Origin: JAPYTY01 sp036338435
GTDB taxonomy: Bacteria > Acidobacteriota > UBA6911 > RPQK01 > JADFOI01
Reading direction: 5' to 3'
NCBI GenBank assembly: GCA_036338435.1
Contig: JAYZCG010000044.1
Location: 1 to 59,671, forward strand
DNA length: 59,671 bases
This document shows, one piece after another, positions 15,541-25,137 of the stretch (the stretch's first letter is position 1; the number at the start of each line of letters is the position of its first letter). The notes beneath the pieces were generated by a model that was not told the origin of the DNA, did no database searches, and saw only the letters and a list, made by a program, of their open reading frames with translations. Both the position numbers and the translations under genes were made by a program.

Positions 15541-18537
15541 ATGATCAAAAGACGTGACTTTTTAAAAACAGTAGGAGTGAGTGGATCTGCTGCCCTCATG
15601 GATGCCTGCACTCTGGAAAATAGCGAGAAGCTAGTTCCTTACTTAGTTGCACCAGAAGATATAGTGCCCGGCATTCCCGTCTATTACACAACTAATTGTC
15701 GAGAATGCCCCGCTGGCTGTGGCATGCTTGCCAAAACTAGAGAAGGTCGTGTAATAAAAGTCGAGGGAAATCCACGCCACCCTCTAGGTGAAGGCAAACT
15801 CTGTGTGCGTGGACAAGCAGCCGTCCAATCTCTTTACAATCCAGACCGCTTTACGGGCCCTCTCCTACGCAATGAACAAGGCCAACTTGAACCCATCGAA
15901 TGGGATCAGGCCGAAGAAATACTAACAGCACATTTAACCCAACTATTGACCAACGACAAATCCCAGGAGATTGCCTGGATAGGGCATCTCTTGACTGGGT
16001 CCATGGAAAGCCTCATTCGCCAATGGCTGCAGTCACTGGGCTCAGAACATCTTCTGTTCTATGAAACCTTCCAATACGAACCTCTTCGACAGGCATCTAA
16101 GATAGCCTTTGGGCACTTCGGACTTCCACAATATCACCTTGAAAAGGCAGAGTTTCTTATTTCATTTGGAGCGAATTTTCTGGAAACCTGGCGCTCTAAT
16201 GTTGAATTCACAAGTGCTTTTCACAAAATGCGTAGTTCCAGAGATCCAAACACTCCAGATAACTTTGTCTATCTTGGATCTCGACTTTCTTTAACCGGCT
16301 CTAATGCTGACTGGTGGATTCCACTTCAGCCAGGCACTGAAATACAGCTGGCTCTCTCCATTGCCCATTCGATACTAGAACAAGGATTAGCTACTGAAGA
16401 AACTTCTAACCAGGCCTGGATTGCCAGTCTTCTTGCTCCCTATTCTCCCGAATCTACTAAGGAATTAACTGGAGTGGAAACCTCTACAGTCAGAGAGTTA
16501 GCACAGCGCCTTTGTAAGACGCCCCCCTCCCTGGCACTGGGAGGAGAAATAAATACTTCGGGAGAACAAGCTCTATCTCTAGAGCTTGCCGTGTTACTCC
16601 TCAATGCCATGGCAGGCAATGTTGGACAAACAATTACGTTTGGAACGGATTTTGCTCTGAACCAGCTAGCTAGCTACCAGGAAATTCTCAACCTAGTTCA
16701 GGAAATGCACCGAGGTAAGATTGATACTCTCTTTCTTCACCATGGAGATCCGGTTTTTACTCTTCCCACAAGATCGGGGTTCACTGAAGCCTTGGATAAT
16801 GTACCGTTTGTAGTCAGCTTCTCCAGCCTTCCCGATGAAACTACAGCCCACGCCAATTTAATTCTTCCCGACCATCATTTCTTGGAAAGCTGGGGAGATT
16901 ATTCTCCACGTTCGGACCTGATATCAATTCAGCAACCAGCCATGCAACCGGTCTTTAATACAAGGTCAACCGCAGACGTCATCATAAATGTGTCTCAAAA
17001 AATAGACAGGTTGGCAGAACAATTCACATACTCAGACTACTCCGAAAAACTCTATTCTTACTGGGAATCTGCAGTCAGGAAAAAATCCAACAAAGATGTG
17101 CCCTGGGAGGAGTTTTGGCCCGGCGTTCTTACAAACGGAGGATCCTTCCGAGAGACGGCACCTGTAGAAGTTACTTTAAAAGACATCTCCAATAATCTGC
17201 AAGTAGGCGAAGAAACTCTGGTTGGTCCCGAAGGAGGAGCAAGCCTGATTCTATACTCCTCTCCCCACTTTTTTGATGGGCGCAATGTCAACAACCCATG
17301 GCTCCATGAAATTCCCGATCCCACTACCCAATTAGTCTGGGACAGCTGGGTGGAAATGCATCCAGACACTGCTCTCCAGCTATCCCTCAAGGAAGGTGAT
17401 GTCGTAGAGTTGTCCTCTCCTTACGGCACACTCAAGTCGCCAGTGCATCTATACGATGGGCTCCACCCTAATGTTGTTGCAATGCCTCTTGGTCGAGATA
17501 AATCCGCTGACCTAAGATACGCTTCAGGTAAAAGTGAGAATCCAATGCAATTGATCTCTCCAGAAGCCGCAACTGATTCCGGCTCTGTCTTGTGGCGTTC
17601 AGTTCGAGTAGGCATTACTAAAACACCCGACCATCACCCCCTCGTTTCTCTGCAGTTAGAAAATGGAGAACACCCGGAAGAAGCATTGGTATCCATCCAA
17701 CCAGTGGAAAGTATTGCTGCTGCACAACGCATTCAACCCAGTGAACTCAAAGAGACAGATATCTCCCAAAAAGCTCATGCTCCGCCTGATTATTATCCTC
17801 CTCACGACCATCCTGATCATCAGTGGAGCATGGCTATTGACTTAGACGCCTGCACTGGATGTAATGCTTGTGCCGCAGCCTGTTATGCAGAAAATAACGT
17901 CCCTGTGGTGGGTAAGGAACTCTGTTCTCATGGCCGGGAGATGTCATGGATTCGCATCGAACGACACAAGGCTCCTTTAGTGCAGGCAACAGACATCGTT
18001 CCCTCAGATGGAATCTCTTTACCCGTATTGTGTCAGCACTGCCACAATGCTCCCTGCGAACCTGTGTGCCCAGTCTTTGCCACCTATCATAATCCAGAAG
18101 GACTTAATGCCCAGGTTTATGCTCGATGCGTTGGGACTCGCTACTGTTCCAACAATTGTCCTTACAAGGTACGCCGCTTTAACTGGCATACCTTCACTGT
18201 TCCAGAACCTCTCCAGTTACAGCTCAATCCGGATGTAACAACCCGTACTGCAGGGATAATGGAAAAATGCACCTTTTGCGTTCAACGCATTCAAGAGGGG
18301 AAAAACCGTGCTCGCCGTGAAAACCGTGAGATTCATGATGGCGATGTAACTCCTGCTTGCGCTCAGACGTGTCCCACAGAAGCCATCGTCTTTGGGGATA
18401 TCAATGTACCTGACAGTCGTATTGCTCTCCTGGCAGAACATCCACGAGGCTACCACATACTTGAACCTCTCAACACTCGTCCAGCCGTAACCTATTTAAA
18501 AAAGCTCGTCCCAGAAAAAGCGTTTGCAGAGGATTAG
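15541..18537 (+). CDS. actB: Alternative complex III subunit ActB (molybdopterin-oxidoreductase-like plus Fe-S)
   Basis: This 998-residue fused iron-sulfur subunit carries electrons from the quinol site towards the cytochrome subunits. The N-terminal part resembles molybdopterin oxidoreductases and keeps one cluster motif (C53, C56, C60, C88), although ActB is known to lack the Mo cofactor. The C-terminal part (about 760-960) is a ferredoxin-like domain with four Cys clusters (CTGCNACAAAC, CQHCHNAPCEPVC, CSNNCPYK, CTFCVQRI...CAQTCP). The N-terminus has a twin-arginine motif (KRRDFLKT), so the folded subunit is Tat-exported; C23 could also be a lipid site. It starts 3 nt after actA. Confidence 0.95.
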   Translation: MIKRRDFLKTVGVSGSAALMDACTLENSEKLVPYLVAPEDIVPGIPVYYTTNCRECPAGCGMLAKTREGRVIKVEGNPRHPLGEGKLCVRGQAAVQSLYNPDRFTGPLLRNEQGQLEPIEWDQAEEILTAHLTQLLTNDKSQEIAWIGHLLTGSMESLIRQWLQSLGSEHLLFYETFQYEPLRQASKIAFGHFGLPQYHLEKAEFLISFGANFLETWRSNVEFTSAFHKMRSSRDPNTPDNFVYLGSRLSLTGSNADWWIPLQPGTEIQLALSIAHSILEQGLATEETSNQAWIASLLAPYSPESTKELTGVETSTVRELAQRLCKTPPSLALGGEINTSGEQALSLELAVLLLNAMAGNVGQTITFGTDFALNQLASYQEILNLVQEMHRGKIDTLFLHHGDPVFTLPTRSGFTEALDNVPFVVSFSSLPDETTAHANLILPDHHFLESWGDYSPRSDLISIQQPAMQPVFNTRSTADVIINVSQKIDRLAEQFTYSDYSEKLYSYWESAVRKKSNKDVPWEEFWPGVLTNGGSFRETAPVEVTLKDISNNLQVGEETLVGPEGGASLILYSSPHFFDGRNVNNPWLHEIPDPTTQLVWDSWVEMHPDTALQLSLKEGDVVELSSPYGTLKSPVHLYDGLHPNVVAMPLGRDKSADLRYASGKSENPMQLISPEAATDSGSVLWRSVRVGITKTPDHHPLVSLQLENGEHPEEALVSIQPVESIAAAQRIQPSELKETDISQKAHAPPDYYPPHDHPDHQWSMAIDLDACTGCNACAAACYAENNVPVVGKELCSHGREMSWIRIERHKAPLVQATDIVPSDGISLPVLCQHCHNAPCEPVCPVFATYHNPEGLNAQVYARCVGTRYCSNNCPYKVRRFNWHTFTVPEPLQLQLNPDVTTRTAGIMEKCTFCVQRIQEGKNRARRENREIHDGDVTPACAQTCPTEAIVFGDINVPDSRIALLAEHPRGYHILEPLNTRPAVTYLKKLVPEKAFAED

Positions 18538-18548
18538 ATTAAAATCTG

Positions 18549-19925
18549 ATGTCACTTTCACAGTTGAATCCTGACAATAGTAAACCCCCTGGGGCAAAAA
18601 CCTTTCACAAGGTTGATCAAGATGTCCTCCGCACTCTGCAACCCGGAGCCCTGTACTTCTCTCTTTTGGGAGTTTGCCTAATATTGATCGCTTTTGGTGC
18701 TTGGGCGTGGAGCCAGCAAGTAAGACACGGCCTAGGCGTTACGGGATTGAAGCATCCAGTAATGTGGGGAGCCTACATAACTACTTTTGTTTTTTGGGTA
18801 GGAATTGCCCATTCGGGCACCCTGATTTCTGCTATCCTTTTCCTCTTTCGAGCTCGATGGAGAGCTGCCATTTCACGTGCTTCAGAAGCCATGACAGTCT
18901 TCGCCGTTATGACAGCTGGACTGTTCCCCATTATCCATTTAGGACGCCCCTGGCTTTTCTACTGGCTCATCCCTTATCCCAACGAACGAACACTTTGGGT
19001 TAACTTCCGCTCTCCTCTGGTCTGGGACGTTTTCGCTGTCGGGACCTATTTCACAGTCAGCGCTGTCTTCTTTTACATTGGCCTCATCCCCGATCTGGCG
19101 GTCCTACGTGATAATGCAACCGGCTGGAAACGCCGCATTTTTGCAATAACTTCGTTAGGCTGGTCTGGGACCGGACGTGAATGGAAACATTTCTCCAGTG
19201 CTTACTTATTTTTAGCGGCGCTCGCAACACCGCTTGTAGTATCCGTCCACAGCATCGTCTCCTGGGATTTTGCCGTAGCGATTATTCCCGGTTGGCACAG
19301 CACCATTTTCGCCCCCTACTTTGTGGCAGGAGCTATTTTTTCAGGGCTAGCAATGGTTCTCTCAATTCTAATACCAGCACGCTCTATCCTGAAACTTGAA
19401 GAATACATCACCATGTGGCACTTGGAAAATATATCCAAGCTGATCATTGTTTCTTCTCTCATAGTGTCTTACTCCTACTTAACTGAATTTTTCTTTGCCT
19501 GGTACAGCCAGAATCCTTTCGAGCAAACAGTCTTCCTCTCCCGAGCCGTAGGAGACTTCGCACCCTTATTTTGGCTTATGGTCATGTGTAATTGCCTGAC
19601 CCCTTTGCTCTTATTTTTTAAATCAGTCCGTTGCAATACAACGATCCTTTTCATTGTTTCTATCTTGATCAATATAGGAATGTGGACTGAACGATTCGTT
19701 ATCATCGCCGGTTCCTTGGCAAGGGAATACAGTAGGGCCTCATGGGACACCTACAATCCAAGCTGGGTAGAATGGAGTATTCTCCTGGCCAGCTTTGCCT
19801 GGTTTGCCTTTTGGTTTTTACTTTTCATAAGACACTTACCTGCAATTCCCCTAGCGGAAGTAAAGGAATCAATACACAGATCTTTCCATGACCACCTATC
19901 CAACCGCCAGGAGAAAAATCTATGA
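18549..19925 (+). CDS. actC: Alternative complex III subunit ActC, NrfD-like membrane protein
   Basis: The integral membrane subunit of 458 residues has about ten hydrophobic helices and belongs to the NrfD/PsrC family, which forms the quinol-binding site. Recognisable family segments are HPVMWGAYITTFVFWVGIAH (about 69-88), HLGRPWLFYWLIPYP and SVHSIVSWDFAV. It lies between actB (11-bp gap) and actD (4-nt overlap). The paralogue ActF is encoded two genes later, as is usual for this complex. Confidence 0.95.
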   Translation: MSLSQLNPDNSKPPGAKTFHKVDQDVLRTLQPGALYFSLLGVCLILIAFGAWAWSQQVRHGLGVTGLKHPVMWGAYITTFVFWVGIAHSGTLISAILFLFRARWRAAISRASEAMTVFAVMTAGLFPIIHLGRPWLFYWLIPYPNERTLWVNFRSPLVWDVFAVGTYFTVSAVFFYIGLIPDLAVLRDNATGWKRRIFAITSLGWSGTGREWKHFSSAYLFLAALATPLVVSVHSIVSWDFAVAIIPGWHSTIFAPYFVAGAIFSGLAMVLSILIPARSILKLEEYITMWHLENISKLIIVSSLIVSYSYLTEFFFAWYSQNPFEQTVFLSRAVGDFAPLFWLMVMCNCLTPLLLFFKSVRCNTTILFIVSILINIGMWTERFVIIAGSLAREYSRASWDTYNPSWVEWSILLASFAWFAFWFLLFIRHLPAIPLAEVKESIHRSFHDHLSNRQEKNL

Positions 19926-20422
19926 AAGGAATACTGGGCATTTTTAAAGATCGAGAAGATTTAGCAACAGCTCTTAAGGAAATGCCTATACGCAATTACA
20001 CCTACTTGGAAACCTTTTCCCCATACCCAGATGATGAACTTTGCAACATAAGTGAGCCAACTCGAAGCCCTATCCGCTGGATGACTCTTTTGGGAGGTAT
20101 TATGGGTGGCATTTGTGGCCTGTCTCTAACAATCTGGACAACGCTACAGTGGCCTTTGTTGATCACGGGTGGAAAACCACTTATATCTTTTCCGCCCTTT
20201 TTGATAATTGCCTTTGAATTGACAATCTTGTTAGGAGCCCTGGCCACCGCCGCTGGGTTTCTTTACTGGGGCATAGCACGACGATTTTTAAAATCCTTGC
20301 CCTATGACGTACGTTTCAGCCAAGGCCATTTTGGTCTCTGGATCGAATGCCCCCAATCGGAGATCGAAAAGGTTGTTAACTGGATAGAAAAGAGTGGAGT
20401 GACCGAGTGGAAAAAATATTAA
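19922..20422 (+). CDS. actD: Alternative complex III subunit ActD (DUF3341 family)
   Basis: This small membrane subunit of 166 residues has two transmembrane helices (about 58-80 and 94-117) between a short ferredoxin-like N-terminal region (GIFKDREDLATAL, YLETFSPYPDDEL) and a conserved tail (GHFGLWIECP). It belongs to the DUF3341 family found in every ACIII operon. It probably helps anchor ActB/ActC. It overlaps actC by 4 nt and actE by 16 nt, so the set is translationally coupled. Confidence 0.93.
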   Translation: MKGILGIFKDREDLATALKEMPIRNYTYLETFSPYPDDELCNISEPTRSPIRWMTLLGGIMGGICGLSLTIWTTLQWPLLITGGKPLISFPPFLIIAFELTILLGALATAAGFLYWGIARRFLKSLPYDVRFSQGHFGLWIECPQSEIEKVVNWIEKSGVTEWKKY

Positions 20423-20895
20423 AATCTTTTACGAGCATGTCCTTTATAGCTCTAGTCACCATTTTTAGTACCAGCAGCTGTAATTCCGATATGGCTAAAA
20501 ATCCGGCCCCGGCACCCTATGCAGGTCCTCAAGAGCCAGTTGAAGGAACGCTTACCCATCACGGCCGTCTGCCTCTCGATCGTTCCCAAATGGAAGTCCT
20601 TTTCCCCACCAATCCGCTCCCTCTATCTGAAAAAATAGTAGAAGCTGGTCGACGGCAATTTGCTATCTACTGTGCCCCTTGTCACGGCTCCACGGGAAAG
20701 GGCGATGGCCCCGTATCAGCAAAATTCATTCCTCCTACCGATCTGGCTAGCCCATTCATTCAAAAAAATACAGACGGCTGGTTCTACGGCACAATTCGTA
20801 ACGGTGTCAGACTCATGCCCCGTTATGGCGCCGAGCTGACTTCAGATCAAGCCTGGCAGATTGTTGCCTATATGCGAACATTCAAACAGAACTAA
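20407..20895 (+). CDS. actE: Alternative complex III subunit ActE, monohaem cytochrome c
   Basis: This is a lipid-anchored periplasmic cytochrome c with one haem site, C89-A-P-C92-H93, and a candidate Met ligand in RLMPRYG. A signal with a lipobox-like end (STSSC25) suggests membrane attachment. It takes electrons from the complex and can pass them to soluble cytochromes or an oxidase. I keep the GTG start at 20407 because GGAG lies 7 nt upstream, inside actD; an internal ATG (codon 11) has a poorer SD and would shorten the signal peptide. Confidence 0.93.
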   Translation: MEKILKSFTSMSFIALVTIFSTSSCNSDMAKNPAPAPYAGPQEPVEGTLTHHGRLPLDRSQMEVLFPTNPLPLSEKIVEAGRRQFAIYCAPCHGSTGKGDGPVSAKFIPPTDLASPFIQKNTDGWFYGTIRNGVRLMPRYGAELTSDQAWQIVAYMRTFKQN

Positions 20896-20904
20896 AGACG
20901 TGTA

Positions 20905-22029
20905 ATGTCAAAAGATGTACTAAAACCAGAAAAATTAAGTGGACTGAAAACCTACCTGGTGATCTTAGCTGCCGCTGGAGTGGTGACCTTTGGCATTGGA
21001 GTATTAGCTGATCCAGAACACACATGGAAAATCTTTTTAGTCAATTTCCTATTCTGGTCTGGGATCTCAGTTGCTGGCCCCATTTTCTCTGCCATATTTG
21101 AATTAACAAATGCGCGCTGGGCTTCTCGCAAGCTTAGGGAGATAGCCGAAAGCTTTGCAGGATTTCTGCCGCTATCCCTCTGTTTTTATTTCGTCATGAT
21201 GTGGGGTGGGTCGACGTATCTGTACTCATGGATTGTTGATCTTCCAACAACTCGAGCTGGTTGGTTTTCCTTGAACTTCTTTGTCATACGAGATGGAATG
21301 GCTTGGATTATTTTAATAGTCGTGATTGGGAAATTCATTCTGGCGTCACGGCAATTCCGTGCCCGCCCTCTCCCCAATTCTGGTCATTTAACCGCTCTAT
21401 CTATATCCACAATTCTTGTATATGTCTTCGTATTGAGCCTTCTAGCCATTGACTTAATTATGTCTATAGATCCACATTGGCTCAGCACACTTTTTCCAGC
21501 CTATTTTTTTATGGGAAACCTTTATGCAGGTCTTTCTATGATTGTTATCCTGAGCGGACTCTCATGTTATCCCACTGGTGCAAAAGCATGGTTTACAACG
21601 TCCATTGCCCACGACTTGGGCAAATTGATGCTTGGGTTCTGTTTGTTGTGGGTCTATCTCATGTGGTCACAGTTTTTAGTTATTTGGTATGGGAACCTTC
21701 CCGAAGAATTAAGTTTTGTCCTTGAACGCACCGATGAGCACTGGAGCTCTCTGGCTTGGCTAGAGCTGAGCCTCTGTTTTATTATTCCCTTTGTCTTTTT
21801 GCTTACACGTCATATGAAAAAACCCAAGCTACTACCCTTTGTGGCAATTGCCGCACTATTGGGAATGTCGCTAGAACGTTTTCTTTTGGTGATGCCCTTT
21901 CATAAGAGTCCTCCAAAGTTTGTTTTAATGGATCTAGGTATCTCTGTAGGCTTCTTGGCTCTCTTTTTACTTTCTCAGGATTACTGTAACACTTGGCTGG
22001 ATAAGAGAGATGCTCGATCATCCTCCTGA
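20905..22029 (+). CDS. actF: Alternative complex III subunit ActF, quinol:cytochrome c oxidoreductase membrane subunit
   Basis: The second NrfD-like membrane subunit has 374 residues and about ten helices, and is a paralogue of ActC. Family landmarks are SGISVAGPIFSAIFELTNARWA, WGGSTYLYSW, the MSIDPHWLSTLF segment and HDLGKLMLGFCLLWVYLMWSQF. It closes the actA-F operon 9 nt after actE. Cytochrome oxidase (cox/caa3) genes often follow in other species but are absent here; the next gene encodes an acyl-CoA synthetase 154 bp downstream. Confidence 0.94.
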   Translation: MSKDVLKPEKLSGLKTYLVILAAAGVVTFGIGVLADPEHTWKIFLVNFLFWSGISVAGPIFSAIFELTNARWASRKLREIAESFAGFLPLSLCFYFVMMWGGSTYLYSWIVDLPTTRAGWFSLNFFVIRDGMAWIILIVVIGKFILASRQFRARPLPNSGHLTALSISTILVYVFVLSLLAIDLIMSIDPHWLSTLFPAYFFMGNLYAGLSMIVILSGLSCYPTGAKAWFTTSIAHDLGKLMLGFCLLWVYLMWSQFLVIWYGNLPEELSFVLERTDEHWSSLAWLELSLCFIIPFVFLLTRHMKKPKLLPFVAIAALLGMSLERFLLVMPFHKSPPKFVLMDLGISVGFLALFLLSQDYCNTWLDKRDARSSS

Positions 22030-22183
22030 AAAAGATAAAATATCGATCCCCAATCGTAGAGAACGCTACACTTGTCAATCCGTTGAGAAGTCCTTTTAAA
22101 AGGGCCAAATTGGAGATCACACAACACTTAGCACATCAAGCGAGAAAGACTTTGCACCAGGTAAGTTATACTAGCTGCAAAAA

Positions 22184-23716
22184 ATGAAGCACGTATCAAA
22201 CCACCGTAGATTGCTTGACCTACTGGGCAAAGGGCAGGATGAGGCTATTGCCATTACAGGCATTTTCGGCCAATCCCTCACCTACTCAGGTCTGCGCCGA
22301 CAAATTTCACAAACCATTAGCCAGCTCAATAAACTAGGAGTTGGCCGCAATGACGTAGTCGCCATCGTTTTACCGAATGGGCCTGAAATGGCTATAGCCT
22401 TTACAGCTATTTCTGCTGGAGCAACAACTGCACCTTTAAATCCAGCCTATAGAGAAAAGGAATTCATATTTTACCTATCCGATCTCGGCGTTCGTTTATT
22501 AGTGGTGGAAGAAAACAGTACAACTCCAGCTCTTTCAGCAGCCAAAAAATTAAGTATTCCAATAGCCTACCTTAAAAAATCCACCGATCTGACTATGCTA
22601 AATTTCGATCTGGTAGGAAGTCCATTACACTTGAGACGTATCTTAGAAGGTGACGCTCTACCTGAGGACATAGCCATCATGCTACACACTTCGGGAACGA
22701 CCTCCCATCCCAAGATTGTTCCGCTAACTCATCGCAATATTTGGACCTCCTCTAGTCATATTGTCCAAAGCTTAGGGCTTTCCCCTAAAGATTGCTGCCT
22801 CAACATCATGCCTCTATTTCACATTCACGGCCTTATAGCGGCAGTTTTAAGTTCCCTCGCAGCAGGTTCTTCTGTCTTCTGTACTCCAGGATTCAATGCC
22901 CTTAAGTTTTTTTCATGGATGCAAGAAGCACAACCTTCCTGGTATACAGCTGTACCTACTATGCACCAAGCAATTTTGGGGCGTGCAAGCCGCAACCTGG
23001 AAATCATTAAATCGACCCGATTACGTTTTCTCCGCTCCTCCTCTGCCCCGTTGCCAATATCTGTCATGCAGGAGCTGGAGAAAATCTTTGATGCACCTTT
23101 GATTGAAGCCTATGGAATGACCGAGGCCTCGCATCAGATGTCTAGCAACCCACTACCCCCAGCCATTCGGAAACCTGGCACTGTCGGCTTACCAACTGGA
23201 ATGGAAATATCAATTATGGACGAGGCAGGGCAACATCTCCCGGCAAATAGCACAGGCGAGATTGTTATCCGAGGGTTGAATCTAACTGCAGGTTATCAAA
23301 ATAACCCCAAGGCAAATGCCAATGCTTTTGCCAAAGGCTGGTTTCGTACGGGTGATCAAGGGCAACTCGATGATGAAGGCTACCTCCAGTTAACCGGAAG
23401 GCTCAAAGAAATAATCAATAGAGGAGGCGAAAAAATCTCCCCACTAGAAATTGATGAGGTATTAATGACACATCCAGAAGTGATGCAGGCCATCACTTTT
23501 GCAACACCTCACAAAAAATTGGGAGAGGCTGTAGCTGCAGCTGTGGTCTTACAGAAGGGCTCCAATACAACCACAGGAGAAATTCGTAAGTATGTGGCCC
23601 ACCGGCTGGCTGATTTTAAAGTACCTCAACAAGTTATAATCCTCGATGAAATCCCCAAAGGGGCGACAGGTAAAATACAGCGTATTGGACTGGCCAAAAA
23701 GCTTGGCCTGCCTTAA
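22184..23716 (+). CDS. AMP-forming acyl-CoA synthetase, oxalate-CoA ligase-like (AAE3/Pcs60 type)
   Basis: An ANL-family enzyme of 510 residues that activates a carboxylic acid with ATP and CoA. The AMP-binding loop is HTSGTTSHPKIVPLTH, the A5 motif is EAYGMTEASHQMSSNPLPP, and the C-terminal hinge and lysine are in GRLKEIINRGGEKISP and KGATGKIQR. The segments MPLFHIHGLIAAVLSSLAAG, WYTAVPTMHQAIL and MTEASHQMSSNPLP are strikingly like plant AAE3 and yeast Pcs60, which are oxalyl-CoA synthetases, so oxalate or another short acid is a reasonable substrate guess. No oxalyl-CoA decarboxylase or formyl-CoA transferase is adjacent. It starts 154 bp after actF. Confidence 0.87.
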   Translation: MKHVSNHRRLLDLLGKGQDEAIAITGIFGQSLTYSGLRRQISQTISQLNKLGVGRNDVVAIVLPNGPEMAIAFTAISAGATTAPLNPAYREKEFIFYLSDLGVRLLVVEENSTTPALSAAKKLSIPIAYLKKSTDLTMLNFDLVGSPLHLRRILEGDALPEDIAIMLHTSGTTSHPKIVPLTHRNIWTSSSHIVQSLGLSPKDCCLNIMPLFHIHGLIAAVLSSLAAGSSVFCTPGFNALKFFSWMQEAQPSWYTAVPTMHQAILGRASRNLEIIKSTRLRFLRSSSAPLPISVMQELEKIFDAPLIEAYGMTEASHQMSSNPLPPAIRKPGTVGLPTGMEISIMDEAGQHLPANSTGEIVIRGLNLTAGYQNNPKANANAFAKGWFRTGDQGQLDDEGYLQLTGRLKEIINRGGEKISPLEIDEVLMTHPEVMQAITFATPHKKLGEAVAAAVVLQKGSNTTTGEIRKYVAHRLADFKVPQQVIILDEIPKGATGKIQRIGLAKKLGLP

Positions 23717-23747
23717 AACATCATAGTATTTTGGAGAATACCTTGAC

Positions 23748-24725
23748 ATGAAATTGTGTATTTACGGTGCTGGCGCAATCGGGGGCTATCTGGGAGCTGA
23801 GTTAGCTCTCTCGGGGAACGATGTAACCCTCATTGCCCGCGGCCCACATCTGCAAGCAATACAAAAGAATGGTTTAACTTTAATAAAAGAAGGGGCCAGT
23901 ACAACCATACCTATATCATGCACTGACGATACCACTAAGATGCCTCCACAGGATTATGTGATCATTACACTCAAAGCACATTCGGTGGCCAGTATTGTAG
24001 ATCGAATCCCCCCTCTACTCGGACCCACGACACCTATAATAACGGCACAAAACGGTATCCCCTGGTGGTATTTCTACAAATTGATTGGATCCTGGGAGGG
24101 ATTTCAACTGAAGAGCGTAGATCCGGAAAACAAAATTTGGGATACTCTGTGTCCAGAACGAGCCATCGGTTGTGTGGTATATCCTTCCTCCGAGATTGTC
24201 GAGCCCGGAGTCATTCGCCATATCCAAGGGAAACGCTTTATGCTGGGTGAGCCGGATGGTAGTAAATCCGACAGAATCACAACCCTTAGCCACGCCCTAA
24301 ACACCGCCGGTTTAAAAGCACCAATCCGCACCAAAATACGTGATGATATCTGGTTGAAATTGTGGGGAAATGTATCCTTTAATCCAGTGAGTGCACTCAC
24401 TTTAGCTACGTTGGATCAAATCGTAGGAGACAAGGACGTTCGGAAGTTAATTCACAAAATAATGACTGAAGCACAGTCTGTGGCTACTCAGTTGGGAGTG
24501 CAATTTCCAGTTGACGTGGACCGCCGTATCAATTGGGCAGCAGATGTAGGATCTCACAAAACCTCTATGCTGCAAGATTTAGAGATGGGCCGAGAGCTGG
24601 AAATCGATGCCCTCGTTGCAGCCGTTGCCGAGATGGGACGACTAGTTGATGTTCCAACTCCCACTATTGACGTTCTCCTGTCTTTGTTAAGGCTGAGAGC
24701 TCAAATTGAAAAAATCAATAGATGA
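23748..24725 (+). CDS. 2-dehydropantoate 2-reductase family protein
   Basis: This NADPH-dependent ketopantoate reductase fold has 325 residues. The Rossmann motif GAGAIGGYLGAELALSG is at residues 7-23, and a conserved Lys in ITLKAHS and the catalytic K in IWLKLWGNVSFNP are present; HKTSMLQDLEMGRELEIDAL is the C-terminal signature. PanE makes pantoate for CoA, and coaX lies in the same window, but paralogues with other 2-oxoacid substrates are common. It starts 31 bp after the acyl-CoA synthetase and is probably cotranscribed with it. It ends 37 bp from the convergent cytochrome gene. Confidence 0.85.
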   Translation: MKLCIYGAGAIGGYLGAELALSGNDVTLIARGPHLQAIQKNGLTLIKEGASTTIPISCTDDTTKMPPQDYVIITLKAHSVASIVDRIPPLLGPTTPIITAQNGIPWWYFYKLIGSWEGFQLKSVDPENKIWDTLCPERAIGCVVYPSSEIVEPGVIRHIQGKRFMLGEPDGSKSDRITTLSHALNTAGLKAPIRTKIRDDIWLKLWGNVSFNPVSALTLATLDQIVGDKDVRKLIHKIMTEAQSVATQLGVQFPVDVDRRINWAADVGSHKTSMLQDLEMGRELEIDALVAAVAEMGRLVDVPTPTIDVLLSLLRLRAQIEKINR

Positions 24726-24762
24726 TCGAACAGCTCAGGAAATCGTTTAAATTCTAGTATGC

Positions 24763-25125
24763 CTACTGTCCAGAGAGAATCTCAATGGTAGACACATCAG
24801 GATCTTGAGAAATCGATTCCATATAGGCGTAAATTTGTTCCAGCTGCTCCTCACTTAAAACCTTCGGTGAATAGGCTGGCATCACATTGGGAGGTCGCCG
24901 GACAATTCTGATAAAGTTTTCAAGAGAAATTGGATCAGGTGCCAAACGGGGCCCTGCTCCCCCCTGCCCTTGGTACCCGTGACATTGAAAACATCCAACT
25001 TCGATAAAATGTTTCTCCCCACGCTCAACGAGATCGTCGTCTTGGACTGCTGGACCTCCAACCACGGTACCTACTAATATAGCAACAGAGCAAAAAACTA
25101 AAAAGAAATGGAGTTTGCTATTCAT
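24763..25125 (-). CDS. Small periplasmic monohaem cytochrome c, partner of the exported ThDP enzyme
   Basis: The 120-residue class I cytochrome has an N-terminal signal peptide (core FFLVFCSVAILVGTVVG, residues 7-23), one haem site C45-F-Q-C48-H49, and a likely Met ligand M82 in NVMPAYSP. The C-terminal helix LSEEQLEQIYAYMESI is typical. It starts 12 nt after the ThDP enzyme stop with its own strong SD (AAGGAGAG), so the two are one operon. The context suggests it accepts electrons from that enzyme in the periplasm and hands them on to an oxidase or ACIII-linked pool; this is inference. Confidence 0.88.
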   Translation of the reverse strand: MNSKLHFFLVFCSVAILVGTVVGGPAVQDDDLVERGEKHFIEVGCFQCHGYQGQGGAGPRLAPDPISLENFIRIVRRPPNVMPAYSPKVLSEEQLEQIYAYMESISQDPDVSTIEILSGQ

Positions 25126-25137
25126 GAGTCACTCTCC

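Noticed and set aside
22092..22103. Perfect palindrome CCTTTTAAAAGG between actF and the acyl-CoA synthetase
   Set aside because: It is isolated, low-complexity and lacks a U-tract or clear promoter relation, so I do not assign a role.
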